Source: Saprospiraceae bacterium (GTDB lineage Bacteria; Bacteroidota; Bacteroidia; Chitinophagales; Saprospiraceae). From it: a stretch of 64,000 bases of DNA. The notes under the pieces were generated by a model. That model was not told where the DNA came from and made no database searches. It saw only the letters and a program-made list of their open reading frames with translations. The first letter of the stretch is position 1. The number at the start of each line of letters is the position of its first letter. The position numbers and the translations under genes are program-made. Below, one piece after another: positions 26,640 to 35,763 of the stretch. The stretch spans positions 230,454 through 294,453 of the forward strand of contig JAKVCV010000011.1 in assembly GCA_022448945.1 (NCBI GenBank), read 5' to 3'.

Positions 26640-28919
26640 ATGAAAATGAAAATTATTTTTGTACTGCTTTCAATTGGATTATTTTTTCAATTAACTGCAC
26701 AAGATGAAACTCAAGGTGCTACAAAGTTTCAACAGCTCTATCAAGAATTGCCCACACCAAGTAGTTATCGCAATGCAGCTGGTGCACCCGGACATGAATA
26801 TTGGCAACAACGTGCAGACTATAATATGAAAATTGCAATTGATGATGATAAACAACAAATACACGGCGAAGAAGTTATCACTTATTATAATAACTCACCA
26901 GATGAATTAAATTATCTCTGGGTACAATTAGATCAGAATGTTCGCGCCAAAGACTCAGACACCTATAAAACAAAAGCTGATAGAATTGAAAATAAAATGA
27001 GCTTTAAACAAATGAAGTCAAAATGGCATAATGATTTTGACGGAGGTTTTAAAATAACAGAAGTCTCAGACAAAAAAGGCTTACAATTAAACTACACGAT
27101 AAATAAAACAATGATGAGGATTGACCTCAAAAGTCCATTAAAACCAAAAGATAAAATCAGTTTTAATATTAAATGGTGGTATAACATAAATGATGGAGGA
27201 AATTATGGGGGCAGGTCTGGATATGAATTTTTTCATATAGAAAAAAATTATATGTATCATGTCGCTCAATTTTACCCTCGTATGTGTGCATACAATGAAA
27301 CGGATGGATGGCAGAATAAACAATTTTTGGGTAGAGGTGAATTCACTTTGTCTTTTGGTGACTACACAGTAGAAATAACAGCCCCTGAAGACCATACAGT
27401 CGGCGCTACTGGTGAACTACAAAATCCGAATGAAGTTTTAACAAAAAAACAAATTGAACGACTGGAAAAATCAAAAACAGCAGAAAACCCAATAATGATA
27501 ATTTCAGAAAGCGAAGCCAGAGAAATAGAAAAAAATAAAAAACCAGGGAAAAAAACCTGGGTTTTTAAAGCAAAAAATGTACGGGATTTTGGGTTCTGTA
27601 GCTCAAGAAAATTTATATGGGATGCTCAAGGTGTACAATTAGGAGACAGGACAGTTATGGCAATGTCGTATTACCCAAAAGAAGGCAACCCACTTTGGGA
27701 AAAATATTCGACGAGGGCAGTAGTGCATACATTGAACGTTTATTCAAAATATACTTTTGATTATCCTTACCCGACTGCAATTTCAACACACGCTAATTTC
27801 ACTGGCATGGAATATCCTATGATCTGCTTTAACTTTGGTAGGCCAAGACCTGATGGTAGTTATTCTGAAAGATTAAAATATAGAATGATTGGCGTTATAA
27901 TCCATGAAGTCGGTCACAATTTTTTCCCAATGATTGTAAACTCTGATGAAAGACAATGGACTTGGATGGACGAAGGTTTAAATACATTTGTTCAATATTT
28001 AACAGAATGTGAATGGGAAAGAGACTTTCCGCACAGAAGAGGGCCTGCTAAAAACATAGTTGATTATATGGGGGGAGATAAAAAGAATATAGTCCCAATT
28101 ATGTCAAATTCAGAATCCTTACTTCAATTTGGGAATAATGCCTATGCAAAACCAGCAACTGCTTTAAATATTTTAAGGGAGACTGTAATGGGGCGAGAAC
28201 TATTTGATTATGCATTTAAAGAATATGCCAATAGATGGAAATTTAAACACCCATCTCCAGCTGATTTTTTTAGAACAATGGAAGATGCATCTGGTGTAGA
28301 TTTAGATTGGTTTTGGAGAGGGTGGTTCTATACAACTGATCATGTAGATATATCTATAGATGACGTTAAATGCTATAAATTAAATAGTCATGATCCGCAA
28401 AATGAAATGATAATACAAAAAAAATGGGCTGATAATAAACACAAGGGAATATCAGATTTTAGAAACAATGAAGAAAAACAGGTAGAACAGACATTAATGG
28501 AAAAGTTTCCTCAACTGCGAGACAAATACAACGACAGGGATAAATACAGAGTAACAGAAAAAGATATTCAATTAGGAGAAATTTATCTTAACAAACTCTC
28601 TGAAGAAGAAAGAAAATTAATCGCCGACAATCATAACTATTACGAAATACATTTTTCAAATATCGGGGGTCTAGTAATGCCTATTATTCTGGAAATGAAA
28701 TACATAGATGGGAGTTCAGAAATAATAAAATGGCCTGCAGAAATATGGAAGATGCATACAGATAAAATTTCAAAAGTTTTTGTAAGCAAAAAAGAAATTA
28801 AAGAAATAGTCCTCGACCCATTTCTTGAAACTGCTGATACCGACAGAAATAACAATTATTTCCCAGCTAAAACAGAACCTACAAAATTTGAAATGTTTCA
28901 AAGAAATTATAATTATTAG
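26640..28919 (+). CDS. M1-family metallopeptidase
   Basis: A 759-residue exported zinc aminopeptidase-like protein. A signal peptide ends near residue 20 (FFQLTAQ). The N-terminal beta domain (about 50-300) precedes the catalytic domain with the zinc motif HEVGH at about 422-426 and the third ligand in WMDEGLN about 20 residues later. The usual GAMEN substrate loop is replaced by FTGMEYPM. It follows the HupE-like gene by 56 bp and is probably co-transcribed. It would trim peptides in the periplasm or outside the cell. Confidence 0.92.
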   Translation: MKMKIIFVLLSIGLFFQLTAQDETQGATKFQQLYQELPTPSSYRNAAGAPGHEYWQQRADYNMKIAIDDDKQQIHGEEVITYYNNSPDELNYLWVQLDQNVRAKDSDTYKTKADRIENKMSFKQMKSKWHNDFDGGFKITEVSDKKGLQLNYTINKTMMRIDLKSPLKPKDKISFNIKWWYNINDGGNYGGRSGYEFFHIEKNYMYHVAQFYPRMCAYNETDGWQNKQFLGRGEFTLSFGDYTVEITAPEDHTVGATGELQNPNEVLTKKQIERLEKSKTAENPIMIISESEAREIEKNKKPGKKTWVFKAKNVRDFGFCSSRKFIWDAQGVQLGDRTVMAMSYYPKEGNPLWEKYSTRAVVHTLNVYSKYTFDYPYPTAISTHANFTGMEYPMICFNFGRPRPDGSYSERLKYRMIGVIIHEVGHNFFPMIVNSDERQWTWMDEGLNTFVQYLTECEWERDFPHRRGPAKNIVDYMGGDKKNIVPIMSNSESLLQFGNNAYAKPATALNILRETVMGRELFDYAFKEYANRWKFKHPSPADFFRTMEDASGVDLDWFWRGWFYTTDHVDISIDDVKCYKLNSHDPQNEMIIQKKWADNKHKGISDFRNNEEKQVEQTLMEKFPQLRDKYNDRDKYRVTEKDIQLGEIYLNKLSEEERKLIADNHNYYEIHFSNIGGLVMPIILEMKYIDGSSEIIKWPAEIWKMHTDKISKVFVSKKEIKEIVLDPFLETADTDRNNNYFPAKTEPTKFEMFQRNYNY

Positions 28920-29217
28920 TAATAAAAATGCTCTTAAAACAAGACATGCTACAAGGCATGTAGTATTTAAACATCCCGAGAGGGCTCAATTTTAATATAA
29001 ATAATATTTATTCCACCCTCTATACCTATAGAAACATAAATTAATGTCGTTTATAGATAAATAAACAACTGTTATAGAAAAAATTTGGTTTTAATCAAAA
29101 TTGCTCATAAAATTGTTGTTGTAAAATGTGGCTCCTCAATAAACCCTTTTGAAATTTATTTGTTACAATATAGTACGCTTAACGTACAGGGTTTTTAATA
29201 CAAAAAATAAAAAATTT
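28920..29217. other. Intergenic region before the TonB-receptor gene
   Basis: About 300 bp without a coding frame. A weak hairpin (ACATGC 28944-28949 with GCATGT 28956-28961) follows the M1 peptidase gene and may contribute to termination, but it lacks a T-run. No convincing promoter pair was identified for the receptor. Confidence 0.4.
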
Positions 29218-31533
29218 ATGAAATTTGGGCTGACACTTCTTTTGTGCACATTAATAAGTATATTATCTATTACTGCACAGGAAAAAATAACCATAAGTGG
29301 GCACGTTAAAGATATTGCTTCTGGGGAAGATTTGATAGGGGCAACCGTTTCTGTTAATAATACATCTATAGGGGTAAGCACTAATATCTATGGATTTTAC
29401 TCTCTTACGCTTCCTAAGGGTAAACACATAATTCAAGTTAGTTATATAGGATACACCACATTAACTGAAGAATATTTATTTGACACTAAAAAAGAAATTG
29501 ATTTTGAATTAAAAATGGTTAGCTCAGAGCTAGCAGAGGTCCTTGTCAAAGCAGATAAAGAAGATGTAATGATGCAAGATGCAGGAGTAGGGACTACAAA
29601 GATAAATGTCAAAAAATTAGAAACACTCCCAGTGTTTATGGGAGAAAAAGATATTCTCAAAAGTATACAGTTACTTCCAGGCATAAGTGCTGTAAGCGAA
29701 GGTAGTACTGGATTAACAATACGTGGAGGGACACCTGCTCAAAATCTAATTTTACTTGACGAAGCCCCAGTATATAATCCCTCTCATTTTCTTGGCTTCT
29801 TTTCTGTGTTTAATTCTGACGCCTTAAAAGACTTAACAATATACAAAGGAGGAATACCCGCTCAATATGGTAGTCGAGCATCATCTGTTCTGGATATTTA
29901 TATGAAAAACGGGAATAATAGAAAATTTGCCGTATCTGGTGGCCTTGGCTTAATATCTTCTAGATTAACTGTAGAAGGTCCAATTGTGAAAAACAAGGGC
30001 TCATTTATCGCTTCTGGTAGACTGACCTATCTTGATTTAATAATGAAAGCTGCTCAACCAGATCGTTTTGGCGACCTGGCACTTGGCTTTTGGGATGTTA
30101 ATGTAAAACTTAATTATTCTTTTGGGAAAAAAGACCGCTTATATGTATCTGGTTATGCCGGGCGTGATAATTTTATCTTTGGGAATTTTGGATTAAGTTA
30201 CGGCAACTATACTGCCACAGCAAGGTGGAATCATACCTTTAATGAAAAATTATTTGCTAACACTTCTTTTTTCTTTAGTGATTATTATTACGGATATATT
30301 ATTGGGCGTGCTGGAAATGAATTTACAATTGAAGCAGGCATACGTGATTTTGCTTTAAAGCAGGATTATAGCTACTACCTAAACCCCAAAAATACGATCA
30401 GGGCAGGATTTAATAGCACCTATCATCAATTTCAACCAAGCCAATTAGTTTCTGAAAATGATAACATCAACAGCTTAATATCGGACAAAAAACATGCTAT
30501 TGAAAGTGGTGTATACATTAGTAATGAAATGCAAATTACTGACAAATTCAAAGCCGTGTATGGTCTAAGATTTTCATTATTTAACCAATTCGGCCCAGGT
30601 GATTTATACAATTTTGATGAAAACAATAATATTACAGATACAACCACTTACCTCCCCGGCCAACATATTCAAACCTACTGGGGTTTAGAACCAAGATTAG
30701 CCTTAACATACGATGTTCTTCCAACCACAAAACTCGAATTAGGATATCATAGAATACATCAGTATGTTCACTTACTTACAAATAGTACTTCTGCAGCACC
30801 TAACGATATGTGGATACCTAGTACTAACCTTGTAAAACCTCAGATCGCTGATCAGATTAGTCTTGGAATAAAACAATCTTTTCTTAATGACCGTCTGAAT
30901 ATAAGTCTTGAAGGGTATTATAAAAATCTACAAAATCAGGTCGATTATGAAAATGGAGCTGATATATTGTTGAATGCTAAAATTGAAAGTCAAATCTTAA
31001 ACGGAAGGGGATGGGCATATGGAGGTGAATTATTGGTTCAGGCAAGATTTGGGAATTTTAATGGTTGGATAAGTTATACACTTTCAAGAACTGTTTACCA
31101 ATTTGATGAAATTAATTTTGGTGTTCCATATCTAGCGAAACAAGATAAAACACATGATATAGCAATAGTAGGCACTTATGAATTAAAAAAACGATGGGTC
31201 TTCTCTTTGGCCTGGATTTACCAAACGGGTAATGCAGTAACTTTCCCTAGCGCAAAATATGAAATTAACGGACAAAAAGTAAGTTATTTTACTGAAAGGA
31301 ATGGTTACCGAATGCCCGCTAGCCATAGATTGGACATTGCAATTACTTTTAGAAATAAGATCACTAAAAAATTTAGATCAAGCTTTACAATTGGTGCATA
31401 CAATGTTTATAACCAATATAATCCTTATTCTATTACTTTCCAGGAGAATGAAACAGATCCTAGCAAAACAGATGCTGTGCAACTAAGTTTATTTGGGATA
31501 GTTCCTACGATTACCTGGAATTTTTCTTTTTAA
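29218..31533 (+). CDS. TonB-dependent receptor with N-terminal carboxypeptidase-like domain
   Basis: An outer-membrane active transporter of about 771 residues. I start at the ATG at 29218 (MKFGLTLLLCTL), which gives a clean signal peptide ending SITAQ; an upstream in-frame ATG at 29149 would add 23 residues before it. After the signal come a CarboxypepD_reg-like beta domain (ISGHVKDIASGEDLIGATV), a plug domain (TKINVKKLETLPVFMGEKD; GLTIRGGTPAQNLILLDEAP) and a C-terminal beta-barrel. A DUF4249 lipoprotein gene follows 45 bp later, a recurrent pair in Bacteroidota. The ligand is unknown. Confidence 0.93.
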   Translation: MKFGLTLLLCTLISILSITAQEKITISGHVKDIASGEDLIGATVSVNNTSIGVSTNIYGFYSLTLPKGKHIIQVSYIGYTTLTEEYLFDTKKEIDFELKMVSSELAEVLVKADKEDVMMQDAGVGTTKINVKKLETLPVFMGEKDILKSIQLLPGISAVSEGSTGLTIRGGTPAQNLILLDEAPVYNPSHFLGFFSVFNSDALKDLTIYKGGIPAQYGSRASSVLDIYMKNGNNRKFAVSGGLGLISSRLTVEGPIVKNKGSFIASGRLTYLDLIMKAAQPDRFGDLALGFWDVNVKLNYSFGKKDRLYVSGYAGRDNFIFGNFGLSYGNYTATARWNHTFNEKLFANTSFFFSDYYYGYIIGRAGNEFTIEAGIRDFALKQDYSYYLNPKNTIRAGFNSTYHQFQPSQLVSENDNINSLISDKKHAIESGVYISNEMQITDKFKAVYGLRFSLFNQFGPGDLYNFDENNNITDTTTYLPGQHIQTYWGLEPRLALTYDVLPTTKLELGYHRIHQYVHLLTNSTSAAPNDMWIPSTNLVKPQIADQISLGIKQSFLNDRLNISLEGYYKNLQNQVDYENGADILLNAKIESQILNGRGWAYGGELLVQARFGNFNGWISYTLSRTVYQFDEINFGVPYLAKQDKTHDIAIVGTYELKKRWVFSLAWIYQTGNAVTFPSAKYEINGQKVSYFTERNGYRMPASHRLDIAITFRNKITKKFRSSFTIGAYNVYNQYNPYSITFQENETDPSKTDAVQLSLFGIVPTITWNFSF

Positions 31534-31578
31534 TAAAATATGTATTATTAATTAATTAGTGTTTAACAATAAAACAAG

Positions 31579-32403
31579 ATGAAAGTCAATATATTTTTAA
31601 GTTTATTTTTTCTATTTCTTTTGACAATTAGTTGTGAAAAAGTAATTGATATAGATTTAAATGAAGCGAATCCTAAGCCGGTATTTGAGGCTTATATGGA
31701 AAATGATTCAACATGCTATGTTAAAGCAGCATGGACAAGTTCTTATTATGATAATTCTTCTTCCCCAGCTATAAGTAACGCTTCAATGACAATTTCTGAT
31801 CAAACCGGGAATAGTGAAAGCATGCTTTATCAAGGGAATGGCATATATAAAGGAACTAGTCTGTTGGGTGTGATTGGGAATACATATACACTAGATGTAG
31901 TATTAGAAGGTGTAACTTATACAGCAACGTCTACAATGCCTCCATTGACAGTAATAGACAGTTGTAGCACACAACCATTGGGCAACTTTTTTGGTGGAGG
32001 AGGTGGCCCTGGTTCAGGAAATTCTAAACCAAAGTTCTGGGTTTTTGCAAATTATACTGATTCCGTGGACTATATTAATTACTACGCTATAAGAACAAGC
32101 TATTATAATGAAGAAAACGAATATGTTACTGATTACCGCATATCTGATGATGATTTGACAGATGGGCTAAGCACAAGAACCTTTACAACATTTAATAGAT
32201 TTGAATCCGGAGATACTGTTACAATAGAATTCGCAAGTATAGACAGAGTAACACACTTGTATTTCAAAACTTTGGAGGATGCTATTTCGGGAGCTGGATT
32301 TGCAAGTGCTGCTCCTGCAAATCCTACAAATAATTTCACAAATGGTGCTCTTGGGTATTTTGGAGCCTGGAGTAAAGATCGTGAAGTCTTTATCCTCCCA
32401 TAA
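31579..32403 (+). CDS. DUF4249-family lipoprotein
   Basis: A 274-residue lipoprotein (lipobox LTISC, Cys19). The start EKVIDIDLNEANPKPVFEAY and the TYTLDVVLEGVTYTATSTMP segment are characteristic of DUF4249 proteins, which are encoded with TonB-dependent receptors and probably cover or assist them at the cell surface. A glycine-rich stretch (about 137-147) interrupts the beta body. It is the last gene of the receptor pair and ends at a bidirectional hairpin shared with the sigma-factor operon. Confidence 0.85.
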   Translation: MKVNIFLSLFFLFLLTISCEKVIDIDLNEANPKPVFEAYMENDSTCYVKAAWTSSYYDNSSSPAISNASMTISDQTGNSESMLYQGNGIYKGTSLLGVIGNTYTLDVVLEGVTYTATSTMPPLTVIDSCSTQPLGNFFGGGGGPGSGNSKPKFWVFANYTDSVDYINYYAIRTSYYNEENEYVTDYRISDDDLTDGLSTRTFTTFNRFESGDTVTIEFASIDRVTHLYFKTLEDAISGAGFASAAPANPTNNFTNGALGYFGAWSKDREVFILP

Positions 32404-32407
32404 TAAT

Positions 32408-32442
32408 AAAACAGCCCTAATAATTAAAATAAGGACTGTTTT
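32408..32442. terminator. Bidirectional terminator between DUF4249 gene and Spy-like gene
   Basis: AAAACAGCCCT (32408-32418) faces AGGACTGTTTT (32432-32442), an 11-bp stem with a single mismatch and A/T-rich ends on both sides. It separates two convergent transcripts. Confidence 0.75.
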
Positions 32443-32464
32443 AAAACAAAGCTTAAAAAAATCT

Positions 32465-32932
32465 TCAAAATTTATCTCGCCGCCGCCCATTATTGCCATC
32501 CTGATTACCCTTCCTTTCTCTTGCACGTCTGAGCAATTCTTTCTTAAAGCGTTTTTCAGCCCTTTGCAATAAAGCGATCTGTCTTATAGAAATAACTGCT
32601 TTAAACTTTTGTATATACGCACGGTGAAGCGCAATTTTGTTTTCTTCAGCCTCCATTCTATCGTTTAACCACTTTTCAATTTCAGCGTCCGACATATCAT
32701 CAATTTTGCTATGATCTTTGTTTTTTTTATTCAAGTCTTTAATTTTTGCCTGAAGTTCATTGTATAAAGGCCAGAAATTTTGAGACTGCTCCGAGCTAAG
32801 GCCAATTTCCTCAATGATATAAGCCACCTTAACGGCTTTTATGCGCTCTTCCTTTGTGGGCGGATCTTGTGCTTTTAAACTAGAAATAAAACAAATAAAG
32901 GCTAGTAAAATAATTAATGTGTTCGTTTTCAT
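32465..32932 (-). CDS. Spy/CpxP-like periplasmic protein
   Basis: A 155-residue exported protein (signal peptide about 1-21, ending SSLKAQ). The body is highly charged and helical, with an EEIGLSSEQSQNFWPLYNEL segment similar to the LTxxQ-containing helices of Spy/CpxP-type proteins. The C terminus is strongly basic (RRARERKGNQ). It is the third gene after an ECF sigma factor and a membrane anti-sigma-like protein, a common arrangement for envelope stress or metal sensing. The family assignment is by pattern only. Confidence 0.65.
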   Translation of the reverse strand: MKTNTLIILLAFICFISSLKAQDPPTKEERIKAVKVAYIIEEIGLSSEQSQNFWPLYNELQAKIKDLNKKNKDHSKIDDMSDAEIEKWLNDRMEAEENKIALHRAYIQKFKAVISIRQIALLQRAEKRFKKELLRRARERKGNQDGNNGRRRDKF

Positions 32933-32987
32933 AATTTATATATTTAAAAAATCAGTGTTTCAAAATTGTTAGGTTTTACTTTTAAAC

Positions 32988-33623
32988 TCAAAAAATATCG
33001 TCATAAAATTCTTCTTCAATATCATCTTCAGTAAGTTCATCAAACAAGTCATGTGCATCGGTTTCCTCAATTGCTTTATCCATGGCAGACTTTTCTTCTA
33101 TTATAACATCATTATCAATAATCGTTTTTTTGTCTAATGCTTTATTAGAATTTTCTAGTGTGGGAAGTGTATTCTGTATTTCATTAACTACATCTACCTC
33201 TATGCTTTCAATTATATCTGTTGTTGCAAAATCTTCAATATTATTAATTATATATTCATTAGTTTCTTCTATTGATAACTGTGCTAACAACAAAGGACCT
33301 TCGGCTGTAGTTATCTTCTTATTTAAAATAAAATTCAACCCAAAAACTAATAAACACACACATGAGATAAATCCAACTGTGTATTTAGGTGTAAAAAACA
33401 GCCTTATTGATTTAATAAACCATGATTCATTAGCCACCCCTACCGTTTCTATGTTCTTAGCTCCAGACAATGCTTCTTCTTCCCTTATTCGGCTCATTAA
33501 TCTATCTTCAAAACGATCAAAGTAATGCTCAGGAGTTGAAAATCCTTCTTTTTTGTCTGAGGTAAGATCAGACAAAAAAGGAGAAATTTCATTTAGCTCA
33601 TCTTTTATTTCCTTATTTTTCAT
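32988..33623 (-). CDS. Single-pass membrane protein, putative anti-sigma factor
   Basis: A 211-residue protein with a cytoplasmic N-terminal half (about 1-75), one transmembrane helix (YTVGFISCVCLLVFGLNFIL, about 76-95) and an acidic C-terminal tail ending EEEFYDDIF. It starts 37 bp after the ECF sigma gene in the same direction. Topology and position are those of an anti-sigma factor, although no HxxxCxxC zinc motif is visible. The role is inferred from context. Confidence 0.6.
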   Translation of the reverse strand: MKNKEIKDELNEISPFLSDLTSDKKEGFSTPEHYFDRFEDRLMSRIREEEALSGAKNIETVGVANESWFIKSIRLFFTPKYTVGFISCVCLLVFGLNFILNKKITTAEGPLLLAQLSIEETNEYIINNIEDFATTDIIESIEVDVVNEIQNTLPTLENSNKALDKKTIIDNDVIIEEKSAMDKAIEETDAHDLFDELTEDDIEEEFYDDIF

Positions 33624-33660
33624 TCTAATAAATTTTACTTTCGCAAAACACCTATCTCAA

Positions 33661-34236
33661 TTAAAAATTATCTTTTACATAACGCTCTATTTTCTTTACC
33701 GCATGATGATAGGAAGCTTTTAATCCCCCTACAGATGTATCCAGCATTTCAGACATATCTTTATAAGATAATTGATCATAATATCTCATGACAAAAACCT
33801 GTTTTTGTTTTTCAGGCAAAATATCCAACGCTTTATTTAAAATCACCACAGCATCATCCCCACAAAAATAACTATCTGCCTTTAAACTATAAGTGATGCC
33901 AGTTTCTTCATTATCTAAATCTACAGTTGAATGCTTTTTTCGCTTTTTTAAAAAAGTTAAACATTCATTTGTTGCTATCCGATATAACCAGGTATATAAT
34001 TTAGCATCTCCTCTGAAATTTTTAAACCCTTTAAATATTTTTATAAAGGTATTTTGTAAAACCTCATCTGCATCATCATGTATCGTTACCATTTTTCTTA
34101 TATGCCAATACAACCTTTCTTGATAGGTCTGCACCAGCAATCGAAAACCTTTCTCAAAACTTTGAGAGTTCCTTAACTGTAACAGGATGTTTTTTTCCTT
34201 ATCTTTGTCTTTTTTATGTTGAGGTTCTCCTAACAA
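33661..34236 (-). CDS. ECF RNA polymerase sigma factor
   Basis: A 191-residue sigma-70 family factor of the extracytoplasmic-function group. Region 2 spans about 35-100 (DADEVLQNTFIKIFKGFKNF, then TWLYRIATNECLTFLKKRKK) and region 4 about 130-185 (LPEKQKQVFVMRYYDQLSYK with helix-turn-helix EMLDTSVGGLKASYHHAVKK). It heads a leftward operon with a putative anti-sigma factor and a Spy-like protein, which fits autoregulated envelope signalling. Confidence 0.93.
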   Translation of the reverse strand: MLGEPQHKKDKDKEKNILLQLRNSQSFEKGFRLLVQTYQERLYWHIRKMVTIHDDADEVLQNTFIKIFKGFKNFRGDAKLYTWLYRIATNECLTFLKKRKKHSTVDLDNEETGITYSLKADSYFCGDDAVVILNKALDILPEKQKQVFVMRYYDQLSYKDMSEMLDTSVGGLKASYHHAVKKIERYVKDNF

Positions 34237-34424
34237 TGATTAATGTTTTATAATTTCTATGACTAGGGGTGTCCTAAAAGGTTTAATTGAAAATACACAT
34301 TTTTTTATTTAAATACGTTGATTATTTAAAAACCTTAATTATATCTTTTTGTTGTATAGTAAGAGATTTAAGAATACCTAATTAATTTCTATTAATTAAT
34401 TCCCCTAAATGATATAAGTGCAAT

Positions 34425-35720
34425 ATGTTTTGTTCTAATGAAAATAGCAAGTCTCAGGTTGAGTTTAATAATCAAGAAATTGATGTCTTCAATTTAGAAG
34501 GCAACGAGGGCTATTCTATTCAAATTTCTAAAAGTATTACAGAAATTAAAGATATATGGGATAGTATGGCACCTGATACTAATCTATTTTTACAAAGTCC
34601 TTATCTAAAAACTCTTGAAGATTTTCCTCCGGAAAAAATGGCTTTCAGATATATTGTATTCTATTATAACAATAAACCTATTGGCGTTTCTTATAATCAG
34701 ATTTTTCGCCTGAACATTGAAGATAGTATGAGGCAGGAAGGAATTATAGGAGATGAAAATCAAAATTTTTGTATTATCTCTGCTATATCTAAAGCAACAA
34801 AAAAATGGTTTTTAAAACATGCAGAATTTAATCTGTTGATTTGTGGCAATATGTTATTGACTGGAGAATATGGTTTTCATTTTGGAGATAAAATCAGTAA
34901 TGAAACAGCCGCTTCATTAATTCAGGATTCTCTTGAAACACTACAGGCGGTATTGGAAACTGAAGAAACAAAAATCAACATACACCTGATCAAAGATTAT
35001 AAAATAGAAAATTCAGAGCAATTAAAATCCGAGCTGCAGAAAGACACCTACCATCCTTTTTTGATGCAACCCAGTATGCATATGGACATCAGAAACAACT
35101 GGAATGACTTTGAGGATTATCTCGCAGATATGAGTTCTAAATACAGGGTGCGCGCAAAACGTGCACGCAAAAAAGGTAAGGGAATTATAAAAAGAGAATT
35201 AACACTAAAGGAGATTGAAGCCAATGAAATCCGCATTCATGAATTATACAAAAAAATTGCGGACGGAGCAGGTTTCAATGCTTTTCTACTACATGAGAAA
35301 TACTTTACAGAGCTAAAAAGAAGCTTAAAAGATAAATACAAATTAACTGCTTATTTTATAGATAACAAACTGGTTGCTTTTTATACTGCTATTTTTAATT
35401 ACAATGAAATGGATGCCCATTTTTTGGGGGTGGACAATTCATTTAACAAAACCCATCAGGTATATTTGAATATCCTATATGACCTTGTAAACAGGGCTAT
35501 TGAAGGGAGTTCAAAAAGTATTGATTTTGCCAGAACTGCATTGGAAATAAAAAGTTCGGTTGGCGCTGTAGCTCAGGATATGTTGTGTTTCTTAAAACAC
35601 AGAGGGACGCTTACCAGTAAGATCCTTCCACTGGTTTTTGATAGCCTGAATCGTAAAGAGGAGTGGAAGCCAAGAAGTCCATTCAAAAAAATAGTGCCGA
35701 CACTAAAAACTACACAGTAA
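34425..35720 (+). CDS. GNAT/FemAB-like acyltransferase
   Basis: A 431-residue soluble protein. The C-terminal half resembles the BioF2/FemAB-type GNAT fold: a basic helix SKYRVRAKRARKKGKG, the FNAFLLHEKYFTELKRSLKD segment, then YKLTAYFIDNKLVAFYTAIF and a final YLNILYDLVNRAIEGSSKSI helix. These enzymes transfer acyl or aminoacyl groups, in some cases to cell-wall or lipid acceptors. The substrate cannot be read from the sequence. It is transcribed alone, divergent from the sigma operon. Confidence 0.6.
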   Translation: MFCSNENSKSQVEFNNQEIDVFNLEGNEGYSIQISKSITEIKDIWDSMAPDTNLFLQSPYLKTLEDFPPEKMAFRYIVFYYNNKPIGVSYNQIFRLNIEDSMRQEGIIGDENQNFCIISAISKATKKWFLKHAEFNLLICGNMLLTGEYGFHFGDKISNETAASLIQDSLETLQAVLETEETKINIHLIKDYKIENSEQLKSELQKDTYHPFLMQPSMHMDIRNNWNDFEDYLADMSSKYRVRAKRARKKGKGIIKRELTLKEIEANEIRIHELYKKIADGAGFNAFLLHEKYFTELKRSLKDKYKLTAYFIDNKLVAFYTAIFNYNEMDAHFLGVDNSFNKTHQVYLNILYDLVNRAIEGSSKSIDFARTALEIKSSVGAVAQDMLCFLKHRGTLTSKILPLVFDSLNRKEEWKPRSPFKKIVPTLKTTQ

Positions 35721-35763
35721 TTTTTTTAAAATTATATAAAGACAATATAATCCTTAAATAAGA

